64,000 nucleotides of DNA from Acinetobacter tianfuensis (lineage in GTDB: Bacteria; Pseudomonadota; Gammaproteobacteria; Pseudomonadales; Moraxellaceae), in assembly GCF_003611465.1 (NCBI RefSeq), contig NZ_RAXV01000009.1:1-64000 (forward strand), written 5' to 3'. Numbering within the stretch: position 1 is the stretch's first letter; every line of letters begins with the position of its first letter. Positions 43,517 to 52,983 of this stretch are shown in pieces. The notes beneath the pieces were generated by a model, which saw only the letters and a list, made by a program, of their open reading frames with translations, had not been told where the DNA came from and searched no databases. Both the position numbers and the translations under genes were made by a program.

Positions 43517-45319
43517 TTAGAATGCGAAGTGTTCAGCATCTAAAGTCATCAGCGGATCAACACCGCCTGCAATTACGTCTACATGTGAACGGACACGCGG
43601 CAGAATTTTCTTGAAGTAGAAACGCGCAGTCGTTACTTTCGCATTGTAGAAGTCTACTTCTGTTGTGCCTGAAGCAAGCGCTTCTTGAGCGACAAGCGCC
43701 ATACGAGCCCATAGGTATGCAAGTGTTACATAGCCAGAGAAGTATAGGTAGTCAACCGCAGCTGCGCCTACTTCATCTGGGTTTTGCATCGCTTTCATGC
43801 CGATTTGCATTGTCAAATCGCCCCATTCTTTGTTCAGCGCTGCTAGAGGCGCAATAAACTCAGCCATAGCGGTATTGTCTTTATTCGCTTCGGCAAATTT
43901 GTGAATGATTTTGGTGAAGTCTTTCAACATTGCGCCTTGCGTACCCAACACTTTACGGCCTAGCAAGTCGATAGACTGAATTTCAGTTGTACCTTCATAT
44001 AAGCAAGAGATACGTGTATCACGTACAATTTGCTCCATACCGTGCTCTGAAATAAAGCCGTGGCCGCCAAATACTTGAACGCCGTGTTTTGCAGATTCTG
44101 AACCCGTTTCAGTTAAGAATGCTTTTGCAATTGGTGTAAGCAAAGACAGGATGTTGTCAGAGAATTTACGTTCTTCTTCAGTTGCGCCTTTTTCAACAAC
44201 GTCAGCGTGCTGAGCCAGTAAGTAAACCAATGCGCGGCCGCCTTCTGCATATGCTTTTTGCGTTAGCAGCATGTTGCGTACAGCAGGATGCACAATAATT
44301 GGATCAGCATCTTTTTCTGGCGCTTTAGGGCCAGTTAAAGAGCGCATTGCCAGACGGTCTTTTGCATATGCAAGCGCGCCTTGGAATGAACCTTCAGAAG
44401 CAGACAAACCTTGTACAGCAGTACCGATACGCGCTGTGTTCATGAATGTAAACATGCAGTTTAGGCCGCGGTTTTCAGGGCCGATCAGGAAGCCTTTTGC
44501 GTTGTCAAAGTTGATGACGCAAGTTGCGTTGCCATGGATACCCATTTTGTGTTCGATTGAACCGCAGCGTACAGCATTGCGTTCGCCTGCAGTGCCGTCA
44601 GCATTGAGGTTGAACTTAGGAACAATGAATAACGAAATGCCTTTGGTGCCTTTAGGCGCGCCAGGAAGACGTGCAAGAACGATATGAATAATATTCTCTG
44701 CCATGTCATGTTCGCCGGCAGAGATAAAGATTTTCTCGCCAGAGATTGCATAGCTGCCGTCAGCTTGAGGTTCAGCTTTAGAACGGATAATACCGAGGTC
44801 AGAACCTGCATGAGACTCTGTTAAGCACATTGTGCCTGTCCATTCGCCTGAAACAAGTTTTGGCAGGTAAGCGTCTTTTTGTTCTTGAGAACCGTGGTGC
44901 TCTAAAGTACGCACTGCGCCATGAGAAAGGCCAGGGTACATGCCCCATGACCAGTTTGCAGTACCGACCATTTCAGAAATTGTGATGCCTAAAGAGTTAG
45001 GCAAGCCTTGACCGCCGAACTCTTCATCTGCAGAAAGAGAAGGGAAGCCTAGTTCGATATATTTTTGATACGCTTCTTTAAAACCAGTAGGCGTTGTGAC
45101 AACACCGTCGTTCCAAGTACAGCCTTCACGGTCGCCAACTTGGTTTAAAGGAGAAAGTTCATTTTCACAAAAATCAGCAGCAGCTTCCAGGTACTGATCG
45201 ACCAATTCACGGCTTACGGTTTCAGAGAATGCAGGCAAGCTTGCATAGTGACCTTCTGCGTTTAAAAGTTCATGCAGAACGAATTGCATATCACGTAAGG
45301 GCGCTTTGTATTGTGGCAT
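43517..45319 (-). CDS. Acyl-CoA dehydrogenase, long form (B)
   Basis: 600 residues from the ATG at 45319, which has GAGGAA upstream; an earlier in-frame start at 45346 is not supported. Same family as form A: MPQYKAPLRDMQFVLHELL opening, MCLTESHAGSDLGIIRSKA, GEKIFISAGEHDMAENIIH, FGGHGFISEHGMEQIVRDTR and YEGTTEIQSIDLLGRKVLG. The shared order and similar ends indicate an old tandem duplication. Probably peripheral fatty-acid beta-oxidation; substrate unknown. Confidence 0.92.
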   Translation of the reverse strand: MPQYKAPLRDMQFVLHELLNAEGHYASLPAFSETVSRELVDQYLEAAADFCENELSPLNQVGDREGCTWNDGVVTTPTGFKEAYQKYIELGFPSLSADEEFGGQGLPNSLGITISEMVGTANWSWGMYPGLSHGAVRTLEHHGSQEQKDAYLPKLVSGEWTGTMCLTESHAGSDLGIIRSKAEPQADGSYAISGEKIFISAGEHDMAENIIHIVLARLPGAPKGTKGISLFIVPKFNLNADGTAGERNAVRCGSIEHKMGIHGNATCVINFDNAKGFLIGPENRGLNCMFTFMNTARIGTAVQGLSASEGSFQGALAYAKDRLAMRSLTGPKAPEKDADPIIVHPAVRNMLLTQKAYAEGGRALVYLLAQHADVVEKGATEEERKFSDNILSLLTPIAKAFLTETGSESAKHGVQVFGGHGFISEHGMEQIVRDTRISCLYEGTTEIQSIDLLGRKVLGTQGAMLKDFTKIIHKFAEANKDNTAMAEFIAPLAALNKEWGDLTMQIGMKAMQNPDEVGAAAVDYLYFSGYVTLAYLWARMALVAQEALASGTTEVDFYNAKVTTARFYFKKILPRVRSHVDVIAGGVDPLMTLDAEHFAF

Positions 45320-45698
45320 ATCGTTTTTCCTCAATACTGGTTTCAACCAGCGTTATAATCCAGATAACATTGTTAATCGCATCGTCATTGATACGTTTTT
45401 GAATGGCTTAATCGTGCAACATCTTATTCTAAGGTACAAGCATTTCGAGGTGATTTCTTGGTGACTGTAAAGTCAAAAATTTTTTTCTTGAAATAGCTAA
45501 GTACATAGAGTGTAAACAGTTTTGGCGCTTTTCACATGACACATATGGTCAAAAACGTAAAAACTTATGTCGGTGTTTTGAAACGATTGCAAGGCAGTTC
45601 AATATGTTAGCTGAAAATGCATCTGCAGAGCAGGTTTAGAGTACAAATGTGCAGGCAGCAAAAAAGCGCTCATAGAGCGCTTTAGGAGCAGGTGCGGC
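45320..45698. other. Intergenic region, dehydrogenase B to lipoprotein gene
   Basis: About 380 bases. It holds the upstream region of dehydrogenase B and, at its right end, the lipoprotein gene terminator. I see no gene. Confidence 0.6.
45664..45684 (-). terminator. Terminator after the LTxxQ lipoprotein gene
   Basis: AAAGCGCTC-ATA-GAGCGCTTT perfect stem with a T run on the minus strand, 15 bases after the stop codon. Confidence 0.9.
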
Positions 45699-46322
45699 TT
45701 ATGCTTTTGCAGGTGCTGCCGGTTTAAAGCGGACTTCGCATTTACCGTCAATGGTGCGTTCGCCAGCTTTAATCTGTACAGCTGAGCCGTTGGCTTTGCC
45801 TTGGCAGGCTTGAGCAATGGCTTGCTGCTGAGCTTGGCGCTGTGCAAGGCGCTGATCAAACTGTTTGACCATTTCCGCGCGCTGTGCATCGGTCAGTACT
45901 TCGCCGCGCTGCATATGGCCGCGCATTTCGCCTTGCATTGGACGGTGCTCGCCGCGCATTGGTTTATGTTCCGCATGCGCTTTTTGCATTTCCTGTTTCA
46001 TGGCTTTGCGGTCAGCTTTAAAGCTCATGGTGCATGTGCCGCTGATTGTCTGCTCACCTGTTTTTAACTGTACTGCTGTTCCTGCAGCTTTGCCGTCACA
46101 GGCTTTTTTTACATCAGCCAAGAATTGGCGCTGTTCAGCACGTTTGGCTTGGAATGCTTCTTGCTGTTCTGGCGTGAGTTTGCGGGCTTGTTCCGAATGA
46201 TGTTCTTTCATCATCCGGCTGTGTTTATTGTCTTGAGGCGCATTGGTCGATTGGCAGGCTGTTAAAGCCCCCATGCTGAGTACGCTTGCACTGATCAATG
46301 CCATTTTAGTCATCATTTTCAT
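45699..46322 (-). CDS. LTxxQ (Spy/CpxP-like) lipoprotein with duplicated Cys module
   Basis: 207 residues from the ATG at 46322. Lipoprotein signal MKMMTKMALISASVLSMGALTAC with acylated C23. The mature part is highly basic and helical, with LTPEQQEAFQ and LTDAQRAEMV, like the LTxxQ motifs of the periplasmic chaperones Spy and CpxP. A module of about 30 residues occurs twice: KACDGKAAGTAVQLKTGEQ and QACQGKANGSAVQIKAGER, each followed by a second Cys. Divergent from baeSR; in E. coli BaeSR controls spy, so envelope-stress control is plausible. Confidence 0.72.
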   Translation of the reverse strand: MKMMTKMALISASVLSMGALTACQSTNAPQDNKHSRMMKEHHSEQARKLTPEQQEAFQAKRAEQRQFLADVKKACDGKAAGTAVQLKTGEQTISGTCTMSFKADRKAMKQEMQKAHAEHKPMRGEHRPMQGEMRGHMQRGEVLTDAQRAEMVKQFDQRLAQRQAQQQAIAQACQGKANGSAVQIKAGERTIDGKCEVRFKPAAPAKA

Positions 46323-46456
46323 TGTGTTTACCCCATAGCAGCTGCATTTCATTATTTAGGATAAGATTAAATAATAAAGATGAAGAAACAATGGAGAGTT
46401 TTTTAAAGCAGTGTTCGCTACAATAATGAAATAGAAGAAAAATTGAGACGCTGCTT

Positions 46457-48121
46457 TTGAATATCCGCCGTGTGCCTATTGCCTTACGTTTATTTTTGAC
46501 TGTACTGCTGACGACCTTAGTCATCACAACGGTCAGCTTAGGCGTGCTTCACTGGACCATGCAGCGCAACTTTACTCAATATGTTGCGGATGTAGAAATG
46601 CAAAAGCTGGATGGCTTAATGGGCAATTTGGCTGATGTCTATGATGTTTATCATGACTGGGGCAATGCGATTCAGGCGCAAATTCTGCAAATCGAAGGCG
46701 ACGCTGGCCCTGATGATTATGACCGGCTGTCGCGCTGGTGGCTGCGCCGTCAATATGATATTGCTTTGCAGCAGCGCTATTTTAAAGAGCACTCGTTGGT
46801 GACGGCAGGCGCGGCAATGAATGCCTCGAATGAAATGCTGAACGATGAAAAAGCGCAAGATTTGAAATTTATTGAACAGAATTTACCTACAGCGTTTCAG
46901 CCTTTTGAAGGTTTGAAGTTTCCGCTCAGTGCTAATCAAAATATTTTCCGTCCTTCTGACCCTAAGGATAAGAACAAAGCGCATGCCCCTGTGCTGCAGC
47001 ACAATCAGACTGGAAAAAAACACTTTATTTCGATGCCTGACCGTTTAGGACTGAGCTCGCGCCTTTCTTTGTATGATGCGAAGAAGCAGTTTATTGTCGG
47101 TGAGCCATCGGATACGCAAATATCTTACCGTCCAATTATTGCGGACAATAAAATCGTGGGCTATTTGGGCTTAAAACCCGTTTTGGAAGAGGATGATGCT
47201 GTCAGTATCAACTTTTTCAGCAATCAAAAGCGTTATTTGTTTTTGGTTTACATGTTAACTATTATCAGCAGTTTAATTGCAGCTTTGCTGATGGCGACTT
47301 ATTTTAAAAAACCGATTCAGCGTTTGCTGCATGGTACGCGTGAATTGACCAAGGGAAATTATCAGTATCAGGTCAAAGTGAACCGTAATGATGAGCTGGG
47401 TGATTTATCTAATGAGCTGAATCAGCTGGCTGTGATTTTGGATCAGCATGAAACTTCACGCCGTCAGTGGGTGGCCGATACTTCACATGAATTGAAAACA
47501 CCGCTTGCTGTACTGCAAGCGCAAATTGAAGCGATGCAGGATGGTATTCGCAAGCCGACACCTGAGCATTTTGCATCTATGCTGAATCAGGTCAGCAGCC
47601 TGAAAAAACTGACGCAGGATTTGGCCGATTTGGCGCAAGCAGAAGCCATGCAGCTGAAATGCTATTTGGCGGATGTAGACCCTTGGCGGGTGATTGAACA
47701 GGAAATATTTAACTTCAAACCCAAATTTGAGCAAGCAGGCTTGACTGTCGATGCTGATGGTGAGGGCGCTGAATTACAATTGGATATAGACCGTTTTAAA
47801 CAAATTATGGTGAACTTGCTGGGCAACAGCATACGTTATACTGAAGCTGGCGGTCAGGTGCAGATTCATACTGAGCAAAATGCACAGGAATGGACGGTGT
47901 ATGTTGATGACAGCCCATTTGGTTTGACCGATGAACAGCTGGAAAATTTAGGCCAGCGTTTCTACCGTGTGGATGACTCGCGTACGCGCAGTACTGGCGG
48001 TACAGGATTAGGCTTAGCGCTTTCTGGAAAAATTGCACAAGCCATGGGCGGTCAGTTGAGCTTTGCGCATTCGCCTTTGGGCGGTTTGCGCTGCAAGCTG
48101 ACATTTCCCAAAAACATTTAA
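46457..48121 (+). CDS. baeS: BaeS-like envelope-stress sensor kinase
   Basis: 554 residues from a TTG start. Membrane helix at 10-32, a periplasmic sensor region to about 255, a second helix (LFLVYMLTIISSLIAALLMA), HAMP, HisKA with H344 in VADTSHELKTPLAVLQ, and HATPase motifs NLLGNSIRYTEAGG and GGTGLGLALSGKIAQ. The pairing and order with the next gene match BaeSR, which in A. baumannii influences AdeABC-type efflux. Start lies 134 bases from the divergent lipoprotein. Confidence 0.85.
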   Translation: MNIRRVPIALRLFLTVLLTTLVITTVSLGVLHWTMQRNFTQYVADVEMQKLDGLMGNLADVYDVYHDWGNAIQAQILQIEGDAGPDDYDRLSRWWLRRQYDIALQQRYFKEHSLVTAGAAMNASNEMLNDEKAQDLKFIEQNLPTAFQPFEGLKFPLSANQNIFRPSDPKDKNKAHAPVLQHNQTGKKHFISMPDRLGLSSRLSLYDAKKQFIVGEPSDTQISYRPIIADNKIVGYLGLKPVLEEDDAVSINFFSNQKRYLFLVYMLTIISSLIAALLMATYFKKPIQRLLHGTRELTKGNYQYQVKVNRNDELGDLSNELNQLAVILDQHETSRRQWVADTSHELKTPLAVLQAQIEAMQDGIRKPTPEHFASMLNQVSSLKKLTQDLADLAQAEAMQLKCYLADVDPWRVIEQEIFNFKPKFEQAGLTVDADGEGAELQLDIDRFKQIMVNLLGNSIRYTEAGGQVQIHTEQNAQEWTVYVDDSPFGLTDEQLENLGQRFYRVDDSRTRSTGGTGLGLALSGKIAQAMGGQLSFAHSPLGGLRCKLTFPKNI

Positions 48122-48142
48122 TTTGAAAGGAAAGATGCATTC

Positions 48143-48829
48143 ATGAAACATATCATGCTGGTAGAAGATGAGGTTGAACTTGCACAGCTGGTGCGTGACT
48201 ATTTGGAAGCTGCTGGTTTAGAGGTCAGCATGTTTCATGATGGTCAGGACGCTTATGACAGTTTTATGCAGCGTAAGCCGAGCCTGATGATTTTAGACTT
48301 GATGGTACCGCGTATGGATGGATTAACCATCTGCCGTAAAGTGCGTGAGCAGTCGGATATTCCAATTATTATGGTGACTGCGCGTACAGAAGAAATTGAC
48401 CGCGTATTGGGCTTAAATATGGGCGCAGATGACTATGTCTGCAAACCGTTTAGCCCGAAAGAGCTGGTTGCGCGTGTACAGGCTGTTTTACGCCGCTTAG
48501 AGCGTAAGGCTGAACCTGAAAGCAACGATTTATTCCGTATGGATAAAGGTCAGCAGCGGATTTGGTATCAGCAAAAGTCCTTGAATTTAACGCCGACAGA
48601 GTTCCGTTTGCTTGAGCTTTTTTTAGAGCATGTGGGACAGGTTTATTCACGTGCGCAGCTGCTGGATCACATTAATCCTGACAGCTTTGATGTGGCAGAC
48701 CGTGTGATTGACAGCCATATTAAGAATTTGCGCCGTAAAATTTCTGAAGCAGCTGAAACAGGTAACCGTCATGAGTGGATACAGGCGGTGTATGGTGTAG
48801 GCTACCGTTTTGAATATCCTGAAGATTGA
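48143..48829 (+). CDS. baeR: BaeR-like response regulator (OmpR family)
   Basis: 228 residues. Receiver with acidic pair D9/E10, phosphoacceptor D52 in MILDLMVPRMDG, conserved T (VTARTEE) and K (VCKPFSPKELVARV). Winged-helix domain with LNLTPTEFRLLELFLEHVGQ and VIDSHIKNLRRKI, then YGVGYRFE. It lies 21 bases after baeS with a GAAAGGAAAG ribosome site, so it is cotranscribed. It likely controls efflux and envelope-stress genes and perhaps the adjacent lipoprotein. Confidence 0.9.
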   Translation: MKHIMLVEDEVELAQLVRDYLEAAGLEVSMFHDGQDAYDSFMQRKPSLMILDLMVPRMDGLTICRKVREQSDIPIIMVTARTEEIDRVLGLNMGADDYVCKPFSPKELVARVQAVLRRLERKAEPESNDLFRMDKGQQRIWYQQKSLNLTPTEFRLLELFLEHVGQVYSRAQLLDHINPDSFDVADRVIDSHIKNLRRKISEAAETGNRHEWIQAVYGVGYRFEYPED

Positions 48830-48849
48830 TTTTATTTAAAGTCATGGTG

Positions 48850-48885
48850 AAAAGCGGATGAGTGTAAAACATATCCGCTTTTTTT
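48850..48885 (+). terminator. Terminator after baeR
   Basis: AAAAGCGGAT and ATCCGCTTTTTTT arms around a 13-base loop, 20 bases after the stop codon. Confidence 0.88.
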
Positions 48886-48913
48886 AGATCAAAGGCTGCT
48901 GCAGGAGCACAGC

Positions 48914-49426
48914 ATGAAAATAAAGATTAGAGACGAAGCGCTGGATGACATTCCAGTCATTGAAGCGCTCACAAAGGCTGCTTTTTTAAATGCAGAACAC
49001 TCAAGCCATACAGAGCACTTTATTGTGAATCAGCTGAGAAATGCACAGCAATTGACAATATCGCTGGTTGCGGAAGATACAGATACGCACAGTCTAGCTG
49101 GACATGTCGCTGTGTCGCCAGTAAACATTTCTGATGGCGCGCAAGGGTGGTATGGCTTAGGGCCAATTTCGGTCTTGCCTGAGCTGCAAGGCTTAGGCAT
49201 AGGCACACAGCTGATGCAGGCTGCATTAGCACGGCTTAAAGACATTGGCGCGAATGGATGTGTCTTGCTGGGTGATCCGAACTACTACGCCCGCTTTGGC
49301 TTTGAGCCTTCAGCACAGCTGATTTTGCCTGATGTGCCGCCTGAATATTTTCAAGCAATTTCCTTTGTAAAGCGTATGCCGGAAGGTGTCGTGACTTATC
49401 ATGCTGCCTTTCATGCAGAGAATTAG
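48914..49426 (+). CDS. GNAT-family N-acetyltransferase
   Basis: 170 residues, YhbS-like group: IKIRDEALDDIPVIEALTKAAF start, HVAVSPVNI, GLGPISVLPELQGLGIGTQLMQ with the acetyl-CoA pyrophosphate loop (Q-x-x-G-x-G/T), VLLGDPNYYARFGFEPS and the C-terminal YHAAF. It transfers acetyl from acetyl-CoA to an unknown amine. GGAG-like AGGAGCACAGC site before the ATG. Confidence 0.88.
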   Translation: MKIKIRDEALDDIPVIEALTKAAFLNAEHSSHTEHFIVNQLRNAQQLTISLVAEDTDTHSLAGHVAVSPVNISDGAQGWYGLGPISVLPELQGLGIGTQLMQAALARLKDIGANGCVLLGDPNYYARFGFEPSAQLILPDVPPEYFQAISFVKRMPEGVVTYHAAFHAEN

Positions 49427-49658
49427 TGCAAATCTAAGTGATGGAGCATATTGAGATTGAAATTTGCTTTGTTATCTTGAATGCTCAAAGAAAATTTTGA
49501 AGTCTGCCTGTTTAATATTAATGACTGACTTAACAGTAAATTGATAATGCTTGACGGCAGGCTTTTGACTATTTTCAGCTGCGCTTTTAATGAATGATCT
49601 AGGTTCAATGCCGCGAAACTATTACAATTCGCCATGTTATACATGATGAGAGTTTGTT

Positions 49659-51014
49659 TTGAACAGTGAAACGCCCAAACTGCAGCGCCGTTTAAAGAAC
49701 CGCCATATCCAATTAATTGCTATGGGCGGAGCAATTGGGACGGGTTTATTCTTAGGCTCAGCGCATATTATTGAGTCAGCAGGGCCTTCAATTATTTTGG
49801 GTTATCTGATTGGCGGCATGATTGCTTTTCTGATTATGCGCCAATTGGGTGAGATGATTGTACAAGAGCCAGTAACAGGGTCATTCAGCCATTTTGCTTT
49901 TAAATACTGGGGCAAATTCGCAGGCTTTCTCACGGGCTGGAACTATTGGATTCTCTACATTTTAGTGGTGATGACCGAGCTGACCGCGATTGGCAAATAT
50001 GTCAATTACTGGTGGCCGCATGTGCCTGCATGGGTGTCGGTTCTTGTGTTTTTTGCAGTGATCACGCTGGCCAATTTAGCCAATGTTAAACTGTATGCAG
50101 AGTCTGAATTTTGGCTGTCGATGATTAAAGTCGTGGCAATTGTTGCCATGATTATTTTCGGTGTTTATTTACTGATGACGGCAGAGGCCGGTTCCACCGC
50201 TTCGATCAGCAATTTATGGACGCATGGCGGCTTTTTTCCGCATGGTTTTGAAGGCTTATTTTATATGCTGGCCTTTATGATGTTTGCTTTCGGCGGCATT
50301 GAACTGATCAGCATGGCAGCAGCAGAAACGGAAGATCCTGATCAAAACATTCCTAAAGCCGTCAATCAAACCGTGATTCGTGTATTCCTGTTCTATATCT
50401 GTTCATTGGCGGTGCTGCTGTCTTTAGTGCCGTGGAATCAGCTGAAACTTGGCGGTTTGGAGCATAGTCCTTTTGTAATGATTTTTAATCAGATGGGCAT
50501 TGCTTGGGCGGCGCATTTATTAAACTTTATTATTTTGACGGCGTCAGTATCGGTCTGTAACAGCGGTATGTATGCCAATAGCCGTATGCTGCTGGGCCTA
50601 GCGGAACAGGGCAATGCGCCAAAAGCATTTAAGCAGGTGAATAAACAGGGTACACCGATTGCGGCCGTTTTATGTTCAGCCTTGCTGATTTTTGGCTGTG
50701 TGCTGCTGAATTATTTCTTGCCTGAAAAAGCTTTGAGCTATTTGATTTATATTGTGGTCAGTGCTGCGGTATTGAACTGGATTTTGATTAGTTTGATTCA
50801 TTTGAAGTTTAGAAAAGCGATGCAGCAGCAGAGCATTCAAACTAAGTTTCCGGCTTTATTTGCGCCGTTTACCAACTACTTCGTCTTAGTATTCATGCTG
50901 ATGATTTTGTACATCATGTGGATGCAGGGTTTTATGCTGTCGGTGCTGATGCAGCCTGTGTGGATATTGCTGTTGTTTGTGCTGTTTAAAGTGATGCAGG
51001 CGAGGAAGGCTTAA
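49659..51014 (+). CDS. Amino acid permease, APC/AAT family
   Basis: 451 residues with about twelve membrane helices. Family signatures: LKNRHIQLIAMGGAIGTGLFLGS at the N-terminus, RQLGEMIVQEPVTGSFSHFA, GWNYWILYILVVMTELTA and FAFGGIELISMAAAETEDP. A proton-coupled importer of amino acids of the AroP/PheP/CycA type; substrate not determinable from sequence. The TTG start has GAGAG upstream. Facing the ridA-dadA genes, it may feed D- or other amino acids to DadA. Confidence 0.9.
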   Translation: MNSETPKLQRRLKNRHIQLIAMGGAIGTGLFLGSAHIIESAGPSIILGYLIGGMIAFLIMRQLGEMIVQEPVTGSFSHFAFKYWGKFAGFLTGWNYWILYILVVMTELTAIGKYVNYWWPHVPAWVSVLVFFAVITLANLANVKLYAESEFWLSMIKVVAIVAMIIFGVYLLMTAEAGSTASISNLWTHGGFFPHGFEGLFYMLAFMMFAFGGIELISMAAAETEDPDQNIPKAVNQTVIRVFLFYICSLAVLLSLVPWNQLKLGGLEHSPFVMIFNQMGIAWAAHLLNFIILTASVSVCNSGMYANSRMLLGLAEQGNAPKAFKQVNKQGTPIAAVLCSALLIFGCVLLNYFLPEKALSYLIYIVVSAAVLNWILISLIHLKFRKAMQQQSIQTKFPALFAPFTNYFVLVFMLMILYIMWMQGFMLSVLMQPVWILLLFVLFKVMQARKA

Positions 51015-51213
51015 AATAAAAAGGTTTAGGGATGAGCCTTTTCAAATACAGAATTCACGCTTTAATACGGTGAATGAACGATGCTGATACATAGCAATTC
51101 ATGATGTGTGAAGTTTAAGTATTCCATTGTTTTTAAAAAACTGAATGACGCGCAAGTAAAAAACAGAGCGTTGTACATTGTGAAAGCGAATGACCAAAAT
51201 ACTCAATGAAATA

Positions 51214-51246
51214 GCGCGAAGCTCAGGAAAAACCTGAGCTTCGCGC
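51214..51246. terminator. Strong hairpin terminator
   Basis: GCGCGAAGCTCAGG, AAAAA loop, CCTGAGCTTCGCGC: a perfect 14-bp GC-rich stem between the converging permease and ridA genes. The T tract is short (TTGTTGTT). Confidence 0.85.
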
Positions 51247-51291
51247 TTGTTGTTAAATCATCTTTATACGCTGAAAACAGCTGATTTAGAC

Positions 51292-51651
51292 TTATTTAAC
51301 AGCTGCTGTGAGCATAACTTCGACTAGAACCTGAGGACGCGCTAAGTCTGCTTGTAATGCAGCGCGTGCAGGAGCAGCGCCTTCTGGCAGCCACGCTTCC
51401 CAGCATTCATTGAATGCAGCAAAGTCTTCAGCAATATTTTTAATCCAAATTTGAGCAGTTAAAATCTGACCTTTGTCACTGCCAGCCTGTTCTAACAAAG
51501 CATCAATTTTTGCTAAAACTTCTAAAGTCTGCTGTTTAGCATCTGCGTCTAAAGTTGTTGGCACTTGGCCAGAAACATACACTAAACCGTTATGTACAAC
51601 ACAGCCAGCTAAACGTGCATTTGCGCCAATACGTTGAATATCGTTACTCAT
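51292..51651 (-). CDS. RidA-family enamine/imine deaminase
   Basis: 119 residues from the ATG at 51651 (GGAG seven bases upstream). RidA/YjgF family: RIGANARLAGCVVHNGLVYVSGQVP, then IDALLEQAGSDKGQILTAQIWI and the C-terminal ARPQVLVEVMLTAAV with the conserved Arg. These enzymes hydrolyse reactive imines released by amino-acid enzymes. It directly follows dadA (1-base gap), so it probably clears the imino acids that DadA makes. Confidence 0.92.
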   Translation of the reverse strand: MSNDIQRIGANARLAGCVVHNGLVYVSGQVPTTLDADAKQQTLEVLAKIDALLEQAGSDKGQILTAQIWIKNIAEDFAAFNECWEAWLPEGAAPARAALQADLARPQVLVEVMLTAAVK

Positions 51652-51652
51652 T

Positions 51653-52894
51653 TTATTTCTCCAAAGATAAACCATCTAAAGCAATTGGGGATTTTGCTTG
51701 GCTAATTAATTGACTGATAACCATTGCGCTGCCTGCTGCAAGGGTAAAGCCTAAGCTGCCTTGGCCGATGTTTGACCATAAATTTGCGTACTTCGTGCGG
51801 CCTAAAATAGGCGGGCCTTTTGGCGTAGAAGGGCGTAAGCCGCTCCATTCTTGAGCTGTATCGACACCGGCTAAATCAGGGAAGGTTTTACGAACCGTTT
51901 CTTTCAAGGCATCCATACGGTTTTTGCGGATATCCACATGCTGATAGCCAATATCGACCATGGCAGCAATGCGAAGCTGATTACCTAATTTTGCATATAC
52001 GATTTTATTCGCATAATCCGTCACGCTCATGTTCGGAACAATATTATTTTGTTGCGGGAACGGTAAAGTTAGGCTATAGCCTTTTAACGGATATACAGGT
52101 ACGGAAATACCTGCCATATCTAAAATAGCGGTACTGCCATTGCCGGCAGCGACAACAAAATCATCGGCCTCGATACGCCCGTGATTGGTTTCAATTGCTT
52201 GAATACGGTTACTTTCAGTAATGAAGTCAGTCACCTTATGTGTGTAAAGGCAGCTGAAGTCAGCACTTTTTTCTAATTCTTTATACAGTGCCAGACAGAA
52301 TTTATAGCAGTCTGCTGTTTCATCATCCGGGGTATAAATTGAACCGACTAATTCTGAGGCAATACCGCTTAATGATGGTTCAAGCGCAATGGTTTCATCA
52401 CGATTCAATGCTTTTTGGACTTGAGGGTCGATTCCGGATGCAGCCTTTTTAAAAGCATATTCATCACGGTGAATGATCATTTTGCCTGATTTTACCCAGC
52501 AAAAATCATCAAGCTGATCACGCCATTTTGACATAATGCTTTGACTATAAAGCGATAAACGTAAAATGTGGTTGCCGTTTGTGATATTGGTTTTACGGTT
52601 GCACGCCATTAAAAACTGCAGCAGCCAAGACCATTGGAAAGGTGAGGCATTCAATTTAAAGTTTAATGGAGAATGTGCTTTTCCAAGCCATTGAAGTGCT
52701 TGAAATGGAACGCCTGCATCAGCTAAAGGCGCAACATATCGGTAACTTAACTGTCCGCCGTTTGCAAAACTGGTTTGGCATCCGACCTGATCATTTGCTT
52801 CAATGATCGTGACTTTATGGCCGGCTTGAATAAGTGCGTAAGCTGTACTTAAACCAATTACTCCACCGCCAATAACGGCTACATGCTTTTTCAT
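51653..52894 (-). CDS. dadA: D-amino acid dehydrogenase
   Basis: 413 residues, FAD-dependent DAO family. Dinucleotide fold at the N-terminus (VAVIGGGVIGLSTAYALIQAG), ANGGQLSYRYVAPLA, then VVAAGNGSTAILDMAG and the C-terminal GLRPSTPKGPPILGRT with WSNIGQGSLGFTLAAGSA. It oxidises D-amino acids to 2-oxo acids and ammonia, passing electrons to the respiratory chain. Cotranscribed with ridA; the LysR gene just upstream is the likely regulator. Moderately diverged from E. coli DadA, so the preferred D-amino acid is uncertain. Confidence 0.9.
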   Translation of the reverse strand: MKKHVAVIGGGVIGLSTAYALIQAGHKVTIIEANDQVGCQTSFANGGQLSYRYVAPLADAGVPFQALQWLGKAHSPLNFKLNASPFQWSWLLQFLMACNRKTNITNGNHILRLSLYSQSIMSKWRDQLDDFCWVKSGKMIIHRDEYAFKKAASGIDPQVQKALNRDETIALEPSLSGIASELVGSIYTPDDETADCYKFCLALYKELEKSADFSCLYTHKVTDFITESNRIQAIETNHGRIEADDFVVAAGNGSTAILDMAGISVPVYPLKGYSLTLPFPQQNNIVPNMSVTDYANKIVYAKLGNQLRIAAMVDIGYQHVDIRKNRMDALKETVRKTFPDLAGVDTAQEWSGLRPSTPKGPPILGRTKYANLWSNIGQGSLGFTLAAGSAMVISQLISQAKSPIALDGLSLEK

Positions 52895-52983
52895 TGTTCC
52901 ATGCTATTTATCCAAAAAACAAGGTTATTAAAAAAGAAGCAAACCGCTTTAACAAATGAGTTTTTAAATACTGGTCATAACTT

